Source: Gammaproteobacteria bacterium
GTDB lineage: Bacteria; Pseudomonadota; Gammaproteobacteria; UBA9214
Length of the DNA: 8,174 bases
Assembly: GCA_029881775.1 (NCBI GenBank)
Contig: JAOULY010000068.1
Span: 1 to 8,174 of the forward strand
Direction of reading: 5' to 3'
Both the position numbers and the translations under genes were made by a program. Shown in pieces: positions 1 through 6,601 of the stretch. Numbering within the stretch: position 1 is the stretch's first letter; every line of letters begins with the position of its first letter. The notes beneath the pieces were generated by a model that saw only the letters and a program-made list of their open reading frames with translations, did not search any database and was not told where the DNA came from.

Positions 1-472
1 CCTGTGCAGCAGTGTCTGCTTCCAGCAACAGTTCCTCTGCGGTCTTACCGTGATCGGGATACAGGGCAACGCCTGTTTTCGGATAAATCGTGGTTTCAAG
101 GCCGGTCAGGCCGCGCAAGCCATCAAGATTTTCGTGAACCTTGTTGACTGCCAGGTCGACTACTGCAGGAAACTTTATATCGGACAGGATAAGCGCGAAA
201 CGGTTCTCGTCAATACGCTCCAGCAAGTCAGATGGTCGCTTGATATCAGAAAGAATCGAGTGAACGCCATCAAGTATTTCGCTGACCTTGCGGTAACCGA
301 CCCGGGTGTTCAGCATATTTACATGCGACAGATCGATAAACAGCAGACCCATTCGCCGGTTAAGATTATTTGCACTAATCAGTGCATTATCCAGCGTATC
401 CAGAAAACCCGCGCAACCGGTGATGGTACTGACAAATGCAGTACCTCCTGCTGATTCCGGGTAAGTTGCCAT
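1..472 (-). CDS. Degenerate GGDEF-domain protein, 3' end outside window
   Basis: The first 157 residues are visible and the gene continues past the left edge. After about 20 variable residues comes a GGDEF-like fold: LLFIDLSHVNMLN (about 43-55) corresponds to the FIDLDRFK metal and substrate region, and ALYPDHGKTAEELLLEAD (about 136-153) is the usual end of the domain. The signature loop reads DENRF (88-92) in the context LERIDENRFALIL, so both glycines and the acidic residues of GGDEF are displaced. Diguanylate cyclase activity is therefore unlikely; this is inferred from the family. Such domains often act as sensors or sit before an EAL domain, which could lie outside the window. The ATG follows the HD-GYP stop by only 17 bases, with AGGGA just upstream, so the two are probably cotranscribed. 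No membrane segment precedes the domain, so the visible part is cytoplasmic. Confidence 0.85.
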   Translation of the reverse strand, partial: MATYPESAGGTAFVSTITGCAGFLDTLDNALISANNLNRRMGLLFIDLSHVNMLNTRVGYRKVSEILDGVHSILSDIKRPSDLLERIDENRFALILSDIKFPAVVDLAVNKVHENLDGLRGLTGLETTIYPKTGVALYPDHGKTAEELLLEADTAAQ

Positions 473-489
473 CTCGTCCCTACCCGCTC

Positions 490-1752
490 TTACAGGTAGT
501 ATTCCGATGGATCAATATCGATATCCGCTGCATCGATTACCTTCACGATATCCAGCGGGTCATTGACAGACTTCTCCGCATGCTCCCACAGATCCAGCAT
601 AAACGGCGTGTCGTAATTGACACCGTTGTCATCCTGGACCATTAATATTTTTGGATACAGACGGCGTATTCTGTTTTGCGACATCACGATGGCTACCTGC
701 CCCGAACTCAGCCGTACCAGTGAGCCCGTTGGATACGCCCCGATACACTGAATAAACTGTTCAATGAGTTCTTCATGGAACAAAATATTCCGCGAGTTAT
801 ACATATCGCAGATTGCTTCTGTCGGTGACATGCGCTTCCTGTGCGGGCGCTTGGAAACCATTGCATCATAGCTGTCAACAATGGACGCAATCCTGCCGCT
901 CATCGGTATCTCGTCACCTTTTAATTGATTCGGGTAACCCGTTCCGTTTACGCGCTCATGATGCGACTTGACCATGTCGATGACTGTTTGAGATACATTC
1001 TCACTACCATTCAGGATGTTCAGCCCGAAACCGACATGGTGCTCAACAAGCCGCAAAGACAGTGCATTCAACTTGCCCGACTTTTCCAGCAACTCCCTTG
1101 GCAGCCTGATCGTGCCGATATCAAGCAACAGGGCGCCCATGGAAATGTCATGGATTTCCTGTTTGCTGTAACCAAGATGACGGCATAATACTGCGGCCAG
1201 CGAACAACAGTTGACCGCGTGAGAATACCGGTACTCGCTTCTTTCCTTGATGTGCTGCAGCAGCATAATTGCATCCGGATTACGGAGTACGCTGCCTACA
1301 ATGGCCGTGGTCGTTTGCTTTACATTCGGAATATCAAGATTGCCGTTCTTGATGGCCCCGGCGTAAATATCCGACATGATACTGTAGCCGTCTTCGTAAA
1401 TCTCTTTTGCAATTGAAAGCTCTTCTTCTACCGGAACTGTATTCTCATAATGAACCCTGGATACCGGCTCCTGGGCAATCTTCCTGACGTCCGACTCTGA
1501 ACCATCATCCCGCTCGATCCGGGCATGTTTTATACTGACATCAATAGAGCTTTCAACTTTGTTGACATAAACAAACTTGCAATATTTCTTGAGCGCGTCA
1601 ATCTCGCGCTCGCTTCCAAGCAGGAACCCCTGGAACATAAAAGGCGTTTCAACCCAGGGCCTGTCCAGCTCCTGGACATACATCCCCAGCCTGAGGTCTT
1701 CACAGAAGACCTTGACCATATAGTCACGCGTTTCCTCGGCAGAAGTAGTCAT
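490..1752 (-). CDS. DUF3391/HD-GYP domain protein with altered HD pair
   Basis: A 420-residue protein, a normal length for DUF3391-HD-GYP c-di-GMP phosphodiesterases. Residues about 12-140 match DUF3391 (VFCEDLRLGMYVQELDRPW near the start). Residues about 150-335 are HD-GYP: SHAV with H178, H239 in HVGFG, HHERVNGTGYP (264-274), and D293/D296 in IVDSYDAM. The usual LLHDIGK reads LLLDIGT (208-214), so the metal-binding His of the HD pair is Leu210 and the conserved Lys is Thr214. HHExxDG also has Asn269 for Asp. The GYP element is intact, so this may be a non-catalytic binding or protein-protein module, or an enzyme with altered metal use; both are inferences. There is no signal peptide or membrane segment. 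The start is supported by AGGA eight bases before the ATG. It lies 78 bases after the EAL gene and 17 before the GGDEF gene, probably in one operon. Confidence 0.93.
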   Translation of the reverse strand: MTTSAEETRDYMVKVFCEDLRLGMYVQELDRPWVETPFMFQGFLLGSEREIDALKKYCKFVYVNKVESSIDVSIKHARIERDDGSESDVRKIAQEPVSRVHYENTVPVEEELSIAKEIYEDGYSIMSDIYAGAIKNGNLDIPNVKQTTTAIVGSVLRNPDAIMLLQHIKERSEYRYSHAVNCCSLAAVLCRHLGYSKQEIHDISMGALLLDIGTIRLPRELLEKSGKLNALSLRLVEHHVGFGLNILNGSENVSQTVIDMVKSHHERVNGTGYPNQLKGDEIPMSGRIASIVDSYDAMVSKRPHRKRMSPTEAICDMYNSRNILFHEELIEQFIQCIGAYPTGSLVRLSSGQVAIVMSQNRIRRLYPKILMVQDDNGVNYDTPFMLDLWEHAEKSVNDPLDIVKVIDAADIDIDPSEYYL

Positions 1753-1830
1753 GCATTAATTCCTGATCCGTCTCGCGTCCGGACACAACCGGCCTGCGAT
1801 ACATTCCTTACCAGCCATTCAGGCAACGGT

Positions 1831-4437
1831 TTAGCCATGCGTGAACGTAGCCTTGCCGTCATCTTCCTTGTCTTCATCTTCCGAACCCGTCATTTCCGTA
1901 TCCACTTCTCCGGACGGCTCGTAAATAAAATATCCCTGCGCCTGTGAAACACCAAATTCCCAGAGCTTCGCGAGGTCTTCAGGTCTTTCGACGCCTTCCG
2001 CAACCGTAAGGTAGCCCCGGCTCACGGCCAGCTCCATGATTTTTCCCACTATGCCGTGATGCTCCTGATTAGTGCCGATTGCATGCACCAGCTGCCGGTC
2101 TATCTTCAGGTAATCGACATGGATCTGGTCCAGGCATTCCGGGGCCGATTCCATACGGTAGTGCTCGATAGATACCAGGCAGCCCATGGCACTCAATGCC
2201 CGGGACAACATCGACATGTTCTTCAGCTCTTCTTGCATGGTCCTTTCATCGACCTCAAACACCAGCCGACCTGCCTTTACTCCGTGCCCTTTAAGTTTAC
2301 CCATCACCCAAACCGGGAAATCGTGGTCAGTTACCGACTGCCTGGTTAACTTCACAAACAGCTTCATATCCTTAATTTCGGATTCCGCCAGCTTTATAAT
2401 TGCCGCTTCGATAATACGTTTATCGAGTTCTACCGACATGGCGGCACTGCCGGCCTTCTCAAATACTTCACCCGGCAGAATTAACCGCTCGTCCTGCCCC
2501 ACAAACCTGGCAAGCACTTCGAAACAATTATTGATATCAGCGACCAGCGCAGGGATTGGCTGGAAATAGAGTCTCAGGCGGTTACATTCGAGTATGTCCC
2601 TGATGTAATCTCCGAACTCATTGCCGCCGTCGGGCATTGCAACATCAACCGTTTCTGCATTATTTCCCGATGACTCAGTCTCGCTCACTGCTTCTGCAAC
2701 TGCTGCTTCCTGCACATCCACTGGCGCGGTCTCGTTACCGCTGCCTGTTTCCATGACGGCTACGCCATCGCTGACCGGCGCCTGCACACCGGAATCTGCG
2801 TCAGCGGGTGAAACAACATCCTGTGACTGTGCCTCCACCACGCCGCCGTGTTCGCTTTGCTGCTCCATACGCGCCGGCGGACTCTCCAGGGCAACATCGA
2901 CCGGCTGTTCAACAGGCACTACATCGCTGAAATTCAGCTCTTCGGCCGGCGCCTCTTGCTGTGTCACAACCGGCTCAACCAGATCAGGCATTACGCCCTC
3001 TTCTGGCGCACTTTCGGCTGTTACCGGCGCATCGGTCTCCAGCAGAGACATTTCCATGCCAGGCGCACGCTCCAGATCAGGCGTTACGCTCTCTTCTGGC
3101 GCACTTTCGGCTGTTACCGGCGCATCGATCTCCAGCAGAGACATATCCATGGCAGGCGCATGTTGCGCGGCCTGCTGTTCCTTGTCAGCGGCCTGTACTG
3201 CCAACCTGTCAAGCCGCATGTATTCATTCAGTTGCGCGGCCAGCTCATCCCGCTCCGCCCCAACCTGCTTCAGCGCAGCCGCAAGCTCGTTAACCTTTTC
3301 CTGCATGGAGTGCGCAGCGTCGGCTGCCGCAAGCTGCTGTGTTCTTTCCGCCCTGGCTTCCGTCAGCTCCCTGGATAATTCCCTGACACGCGCCTCGAGC
3401 TCTGCGGCCGAGGCCGCACGTCCGGCAAGCATCTGGATTTCTCTGTCTTTATCACGCAGACGCGCATCCATGGCATCCAGCCCTGCCTGCAAGCGCGCGC
3501 GCTCGGCAGATTCATCAGCCTGCACATTTCCAGCGGCGCCGTGAGACAAACGCTCTTTCAGCGCACTAATCATGGAATCCTTCTCTCCCATGATTTTTTG
3601 ATGCATTGTATTTTCAGAGATCGAAGACTCGTGCAACGCACGATTCAGTGATTCTATTTTCTCACGGTGGCCAAGCAACTCGTTGACAGTTCCCTGCAAT
3701 GCCGAAATCTCACTGTCCTGCAGTGCGAACTTCTCGTTCTGGGAGGCCATGGCGACTGACTGCTGGTCGAATTTTCCCCGCAGGTCATCGAGTTCCGTAT
3801 TCAGCCTTACAATCGTTTCACTGCCGGATTCCAGCTTTGCCTTGCTGGCATTAATCTCCTTTTGCGCCTCTTCCAGCCGGTAGCATGCATCGTTATATAG
3901 CTCTTTCAGTTTGGCGATGTGGCTGCCAAGCTGGCTGCGCTCTTGCGCGTACTCCTCTGCAGCCTGCAAACCTGCCGACTTGTGCTGGTTAATTTCAGTG
4001 GTCAACTCTTCTACTTGCGCTGACAGGCGATTGACCTGCTCAAGCTGCATTTCCTGTGACCGGGACTGCTCATTCAATTTAGATGTCAGTGCTGCACATT
4101 CACCTTCTGCTTCGGCGACCTGTTTCTGCAGCGCATCAACAGCCTGGGACTTCGAATCGGCCCTGACAACCTGTTCAGCAAGCGCATTATTCAGGGCAAC
4201 AATCGAATCATTCAGGTCACTGATTCTTGCGGACCGCTCATCAGCCTGCCGTCTGGATTTTTCCAGCTCGTAAAGCGCGGTATCGAATGCTGCCTGGAAT
4301 TCATCTGCTGCTGACTGCAGCTGCGCAATCGATGGCTGCTCCTGCAGGGAGGCATCGGTGTTTACATCCCGGGTCCCGGCGTCCTCGCCGTCACCCTGTA
4401 TGCCCTGTCCTGACTGCTCTTGATGACCGGTATGCAT
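1831..4437 (-). CDS. Coiled-coil protein with C-terminal FimX-like degenerate EAL domain
   Basis: An 868-residue cytoplasmic-looking protein with no signal peptide or membrane segment. Residues about 35-425 are a long Glu/Gln/Ala/Leu-rich coiled coil. Residues about 427-605 are a low-complexity Pro/Glu/Val/Ala linker with a 31-residue tandem duplication. Residues about 608-845 are an EAL domain (LRLYFQPIPAL at 621-631), followed by an acidic tail. Key motifs are altered: EAL reads EVL (640-642), the metal-binding Asn of FVNLS is Lys696, and the DDFG loop reads EHYR (758-761). LKID (777-780), AEGVE (813-817) and QGY (834-836) are kept. Loss of the DD pair makes phosphodiesterase activity unlikely. 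EVL and the LAKLWEFGV...QGY ending recall FimX, the c-di-GMP receptor for type IV pili, but FimX's REC-PAS-GGDEF front is absent. It is first in the operon, behind a sigma-28-like promoter; AGGA lies nine bases before the ATG. Confidence 0.92.
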   Translation of the reverse strand: MHTGHQEQSGQGIQGDGEDAGTRDVNTDASLQEQPSIAQLQSAADEFQAAFDTALYELEKSRRQADERSARISDLNDSIVALNNALAEQVVRADSKSQAVDALQKQVAEAEGECAALTSKLNEQSRSQEMQLEQVNRLSAQVEELTTEINQHKSAGLQAAEEYAQERSQLGSHIAKLKELYNDACYRLEEAQKEINASKAKLESGSETIVRLNTELDDLRGKFDQQSVAMASQNEKFALQDSEISALQGTVNELLGHREKIESLNRALHESSISENTMHQKIMGEKDSMISALKERLSHGAAGNVQADESAERARLQAGLDAMDARLRDKDREIQMLAGRAASAAELEARVRELSRELTEARAERTQQLAAADAAHSMQEKVNELAAALKQVGAERDELAAQLNEYMRLDRLAVQAADKEQQAAQHAPAMDMSLLEIDAPVTAESAPEESVTPDLERAPGMEMSLLETDAPVTAESAPEEGVMPDLVEPVVTQQEAPAEELNFSDVVPVEQPVDVALESPPARMEQQSEHGGVVEAQSQDVVSPADADSGVQAPVSDGVAVMETGSGNETAPVDVQEAAVAEAVSETESSGNNAETVDVAMPDGGNEFGDYIRDILECNRLRLYFQPIPALVADINNCFEVLARFVGQDERLILPGEVFEKAGSAAMSVELDKRIIEAAIIKLAESEIKDMKLFVKLTRQSVTDHDFPVWVMGKLKGHGVKAGRLVFEVDERTMQEELKNMSMLSRALSAMGCLVSIEHYRMESAPECLDQIHVDYLKIDRQLVHAIGTNQEHHGIVGKIMELAVSRGYLTVAEGVERPEDLAKLWEFGVSQAQGYFIYEPSGEVDTEMTGSEDEDKEDDGKATFTHG
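2981..3160 (-). repeat. 93-base tandem duplication inside the EAL gene linker
   Basis: Two 87-base copies (2981-3067 and 3074-3160) are separated by six bases, giving a period of 93 bases, or 31 codons in frame. By eye they differ at five positions, so 82 of 87 bases match. They encode the acidic, proline-containing segments at residues 427-455 and 458-486, each with SLLE and APVTAESAPEE. The near identity at DNA level points to a recent in-frame duplication that lengthened the linker between the coiled coil and the EAL domain. Confidence 0.9.
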
Positions 4438-4542
4438 AGTTGCTAATCCTGACCTGATTAAGTTGATCTACCCCACCCTTACCTGACTGCGCGACCGTTC
4501 CGCAGCCAAATATCCAACGTGGCGACTCGTATCCTCCCTCCT

Positions 4543-4569
4543 GTAGCGGCACTAACCAGCTAATCTTTA
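4543..4569 (-). promoter_or_regulatory. Putative sigma-28 (FliA) promoter of the c-di-GMP operon
   Basis: Reading the minus strand, TAAAGATT (4569-4562) is followed by exactly 11 bases and then GCCGCTAC (4550-4543). The FliA consensus is TAAAGTTT-N11-GCCGATAA, so 13 of 16 positions match with the ideal spacer. Transcription would start near 4536, leaving a leader of about 100 bases before the ATG at 4437. FliA drives late flagellar genes and some c-di-GMP motility regulators such as E. coli yhjH, which fits the downstream genes. This is a sequence match only. Confidence 0.6.
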
Positions 4570-4671
4570 TCTGAATTACTGATTTTCCTGGCAATGGCAG
4601 CTACGCCTGTTGCATGTCACTTTTCATATAGTTAGCGTCAGATCGCAGCAATCGCTGCAGCCTGATACTTG

Positions 4672-5075
4672 TGGGGGCCAGGCTACGGGGCCAGCAAGGC
4701 GCGCATAGACATGCCAGCAGGACCCGACCGGGCAACTTTCACGGGGAAAAGGGCTCGCGGAGACCACCGCGCCGCACGCGCGGTGGACGGTGCGAAAGCC
4801 TGCTGCCGGGCGAGGCCGCCGGACCGGGTACCCGGGGCGATTTGATCTACGTCGTGGCCGTGAGACTGACTGAGGGCAAGGAGCGGGTACCGCTGGCTGC
4901 ACACCGTACCGGTTTCCGGCACATTACCCTGCCACAGGATAACGCGGCGGAGCTGGCAGAATTGCCGGAGCAGTTACACGGGGATATGACGTGCATTTCG
5001 GCGGGACGGGTGGCAGGAGGTACCGATGGCGGCGATCGGCGGCTTCGAGGTGCGGGCGGGAACCAGTGCCCGGGC
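4672..5075 (+). pseudogene. Decayed C-terminal fragment of a Lon-family ATP-dependent protease
   Basis: Pieces of the Lon C-terminal proteolytic domain appear in order but in different frames. From 4672 the frame reads KARIDMPAGPDRATFTGK, like Lon's start of the protease domain (the ...TYTG stretch in E. coli). After a shift near 4747 it reads LAETTAPHARWTVRKPAA, like LGEVMQES...ALTVVRARA. The frame opened by the GTG at 4671 then gives KERVPLAAHRTG followed by HITLPQDNAAELAELPEQL, matching Lon's KEKLLAAHRxG...P.EN..DLEEIP. Near 5010 another shift gives QEVPMAAI, like Lon's terminal EEVLxLAL. The segment that should carry the catalytic Ser (DGPSAG) is missing, apparently by internal deletion. 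No AAA+ domain precedes it. This is recognition by eye; sequencing errors could explain shifts but not the deletion. The open frame 4671-5207 by itself is not a credible gene. Confidence 0.55.
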
Positions 5076-5079
5076 AATG

Positions 5080-5308
5080 CAGAAGGATTACAACCATCCC
5101 GTGCATACCCGATCCCGGCAGGCCGTTGCTGCCGCGCACAGGCCGGGCAAAACCTGTCGGGCTCTTTTCCGGACGGACATTCTCCGCCTGACGCTTGTGC
5201 CGGCTAGATCAGCTCATGCCAGGAAGCATCAGCCACCCTGTTGCTGTTCATTACCGGGCATTACCACGGACAGAGCGGCATTCTGCACAGTGGGCCACAC
5301 GACAAGGA
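5080..5308. other. Gene-free spacer downstream of the host-attachment gene
   Basis: No protein of recognisable composition is seen on either strand. The open frames here are arginine/proline-rich shadows. The only structure noted is a small hairpin, CGGCAG-N7-CTGCCG (5116-5134), with no T-tract after it on either side. The stretch may be further decayed sequence from the Lon remnant. Confidence 0.4.
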
Positions 5309-5746
5309 TTACGTACGCACCTGTTTCAGGTGTTCACTGACCTCTTCTGCACTATGCTTGACCAGGTCTTTTCCCACCTCGTTGTTCACCAGCTGCCTCA
5401 GGTCCGCGCTGATCGCATCACGCAACATGCCCAGAAAGGCCGGTGGAGCCACCAGCGCCAGGTGACGAAAGCGGCCACTGGTGTGGCCGGACTCGAGCTG
5501 TTGCGCTATTTCACGGGCAAAAACCTCGGCCTCGTGCTTCCTGGGATCAGTTCGCGCGCCCATGGGGTGCCGCGACACGCCGTAGGCACCATGGTCATCG
5601 CCGGGCTTGTCGGAAGCCAGCTGATTACCCTTCATGCGCGCAGCGGGATGCACGAGATCGTGCAACTCAACAAGAGGCTCTTTGCGGCCGTCCTGCGCGT
5701 ATATCTTGCACCGACTGCTGTCAGCCACCACAATCCACGTCGCCAT
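5309..5746 (-). CDS. Host-attachment family protein (PF10116)
   Basis: 145 residues, the usual size for the family named 'protein required for attachment to host cells'. The order of motifs fits: an N-terminal strand TWIVVADSSRCKIY (3-16), ELVSD-like DLVHPAARMKGNQLASDKPG, a variable GAYGVSRHPM segment, the helix RKHEAEVFAREIAQQLE, the core strand LALVAPPAFLGMLRDAI, and the C-terminal DLVKHSAEEVSEHL. The fold is considered related to release-factor eRF1 central domains; the biochemical role is poorly defined, and the attachment name comes from few examples. It has no signal peptide or membrane segment, so it is probably cytoplasmic. An upstream in-frame ATG at 5764 exists, but AGGA nine bases before the ATG at 5746 and the family's MxxTWIVVAD start favour 5746. 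An FNR/Anr-like box lies about 120 bases upstream, hinting at low-oxygen control. Confidence 0.9.
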   Translation of the reverse strand: MATWIVVADSSRCKIYAQDGRKEPLVELHDLVHPAARMKGNQLASDKPGDDHGAYGVSRHPMGARTDPRKHEAEVFAREIAQQLESGHTSGRFRHLALVAPPAFLGMLRDAISADLRQLVNNEVGKDLVKHSAEEVSEHLKQVRT

Positions 5747-5864
5747 TATTCGCTTTCCTCGCAACCAGTAACCGATTCACTCGCCGGTCTGCTGACAGGC
5801 GTGTTATTGCCGAGATCAACTATGCACCAGCAGCTGAAGATCTGCCGGGGGAAGTGCGGAATTA

Positions 5865-5878
5865 TTGACATTTATCAA
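5865..5878 (-). promoter_or_regulatory. FNR/Anr-like box upstream of the host-attachment gene
   Basis: On the minus strand the sequence is TTGAT-AAAT-GTCAA, matching the FNR/Anr consensus TTGAT-N4-ATCAA at nine of ten defined positions. It lies between the channel gene stop (5918) and the host-attachment ATG (5746), where only that gene is downstream. At class II distance (22 bases on) the hexamer is GATCTT, a poor -10, so the start site is uncertain and may lie further downstream. Confidence 0.45.
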
Positions 5879-5917
5879 ATACACGGGCGTCCCGACTGTC
5901 ATGAATGGCAGACCGCA

Positions 5918-6427
5918 TCAGCCGCCACCCCCTTCCGACCGGGAACGCTGCACCCTGATTCGCTCCATGTGCTCTATCAGGGAATCGGTAGTCTCTTTCA
6001 GTAACTCCAGTTCCTCGACCGTGAGATTATCCAGCTGCTCGAGGTTGTATTCGATAGTATCGATGATCTGCCTGGACGGGCGCTGCAACGGCCGCATGAA
6101 ATAGGCGGTTACGGTTGCCACAATAGCGCCGAAAAATAGTATGGAACCGACAATGATCCAGACCGCGCCGATAAGTTTCGAACTGTCGTTCACCGGCACA
6201 TCGGCAATACCGGCCGTGGAAAACGCAGCTACACCCCAGTACAGCGCGCGAGTGTAGCTGCTGATACCGGTTCCTTCCGCGCCTTGCTCGCTCCAGTAAA
6301 TACCGACCGCAAACAGCATCCACAGGAAAATCAGCAACAGCGTCATGTGGATGATTGGTGTATGTACCAGTACATCGCGCACAAACACACGACTGCGATG
6401 TCTCAGGTTCCTGGTTTTTCTGCGCAA
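5918..6427 (-). CDS. Two-TM ion-channel-like protein with atypical pore filter
   Basis: A 169-residue inner-membrane protein with the layout of a simple potassium channel (Ion_trans_2, PF07885). It has a basic N-terminus, TM1 about 24-45, a pore helix about 60-70 (ALYWGVAAFS), a filter loop, TM2 about 85-110, and a charged cytoplasmic tail with an amphipathic helix (LEQLDNLTVEELELLKETTDSL), which could help multimerise. The filter, normally TVGYGD, reads TAGIAD (71-76); Thr, the first Gly and Asp remain, while Val, Tyr and the second Gly are changed. K+ selectivity is therefore doubtful, and it might pass other cations or act as a sensor. The only start in frame after the upstream stop is TTG at 6427, with GGGAGG six bases before it. 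It is separated from DUF1614 by 174 bases with a promoter-like site of its own. Confidence 0.85.
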   Translation of the reverse strand: MRRKTRNLRHRSRVFVRDVLVHTPIIHMTLLLIFLWMLFAVGIYWSEQGAEGTGISSYTRALYWGVAAFSTAGIADVPVNDSSKLIGAVWIIVGSILFFGAIVATVTAYFMRPLQRPSRQIIDTIEYNLEQLDNLTVEELELLKETTDSLIEHMERIRVQRSRSEGGGG

Positions 6428-6477
6428 GAAAGGCCTCCCGGCATCATGCTAGCGGAAAGTTGCTGTCACCTGAAGTA

Positions 6478-6505
6478 AATAGATGGAACCCTTGACGCCA
6501 GTCAA
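6478..6505 (-). promoter_or_regulatory. Putative sigma-70 promoter of the channel gene, with overlapping palindrome
   Basis: On the minus strand TTGACT (6505-6500) is followed by 16 bases and TCTATT (6483-6478), with 5 of 6 and 4 of 6 consensus matches. The predicted start is near 6471, about 45 bases before the TTG codon. The -35 lies inside the perfect inverted repeat CTTGAC-N4-GTCAAG (6491-6506), which itself overlaps a second one, TCAAGC-N3-GCTTGA (6502-6516). The arrangement would suit a repressor operator, but no regulator is identified. Confidence 0.4.
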
Positions 6506-6601
6506 GCACGGCTTGATTGCCTGCACCGCAGCAAGACGTGCCTTGCGATTAAACGCTGGTCGCCTGGTGGGCACTCAGCGGGGCCGGCGTGCGCTGGCGG
6601 A

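Noticed and set aside
941..960. TTGATTCGGGTAAC as another FNR-like box
   Set aside because: It lies inside the HD-GYP coding region and its second half-site is poor.
2621..3544. 307-codon plus-strand open frame rich in Ser, Ala and Thr
   Set aside because: It is antisense to the coiled coil and linker of the EAL gene, whose composition and repeats explain the open frame. No ribosome binding site or domain supports it.
5116..5134. Hairpin CGGCAG-N7-CTGCCG as a terminator
   Set aside because: No T-tract follows on either strand and it does not lie at the end of a supported gene.
4671..5207. 178-codon plus-strand frame as an intact gene
   Set aside because: Only the middle part looks like Lon. 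Matching pieces before and after are in other frames and the catalytic region is missing, so it is reported as a pseudogene.
5195..6004. 269-codon plus-strand open frame
   Set aside because: It runs antisense across the whole host-attachment gene and into the channel gene, both of which match known families. Its own translation shows no domain.
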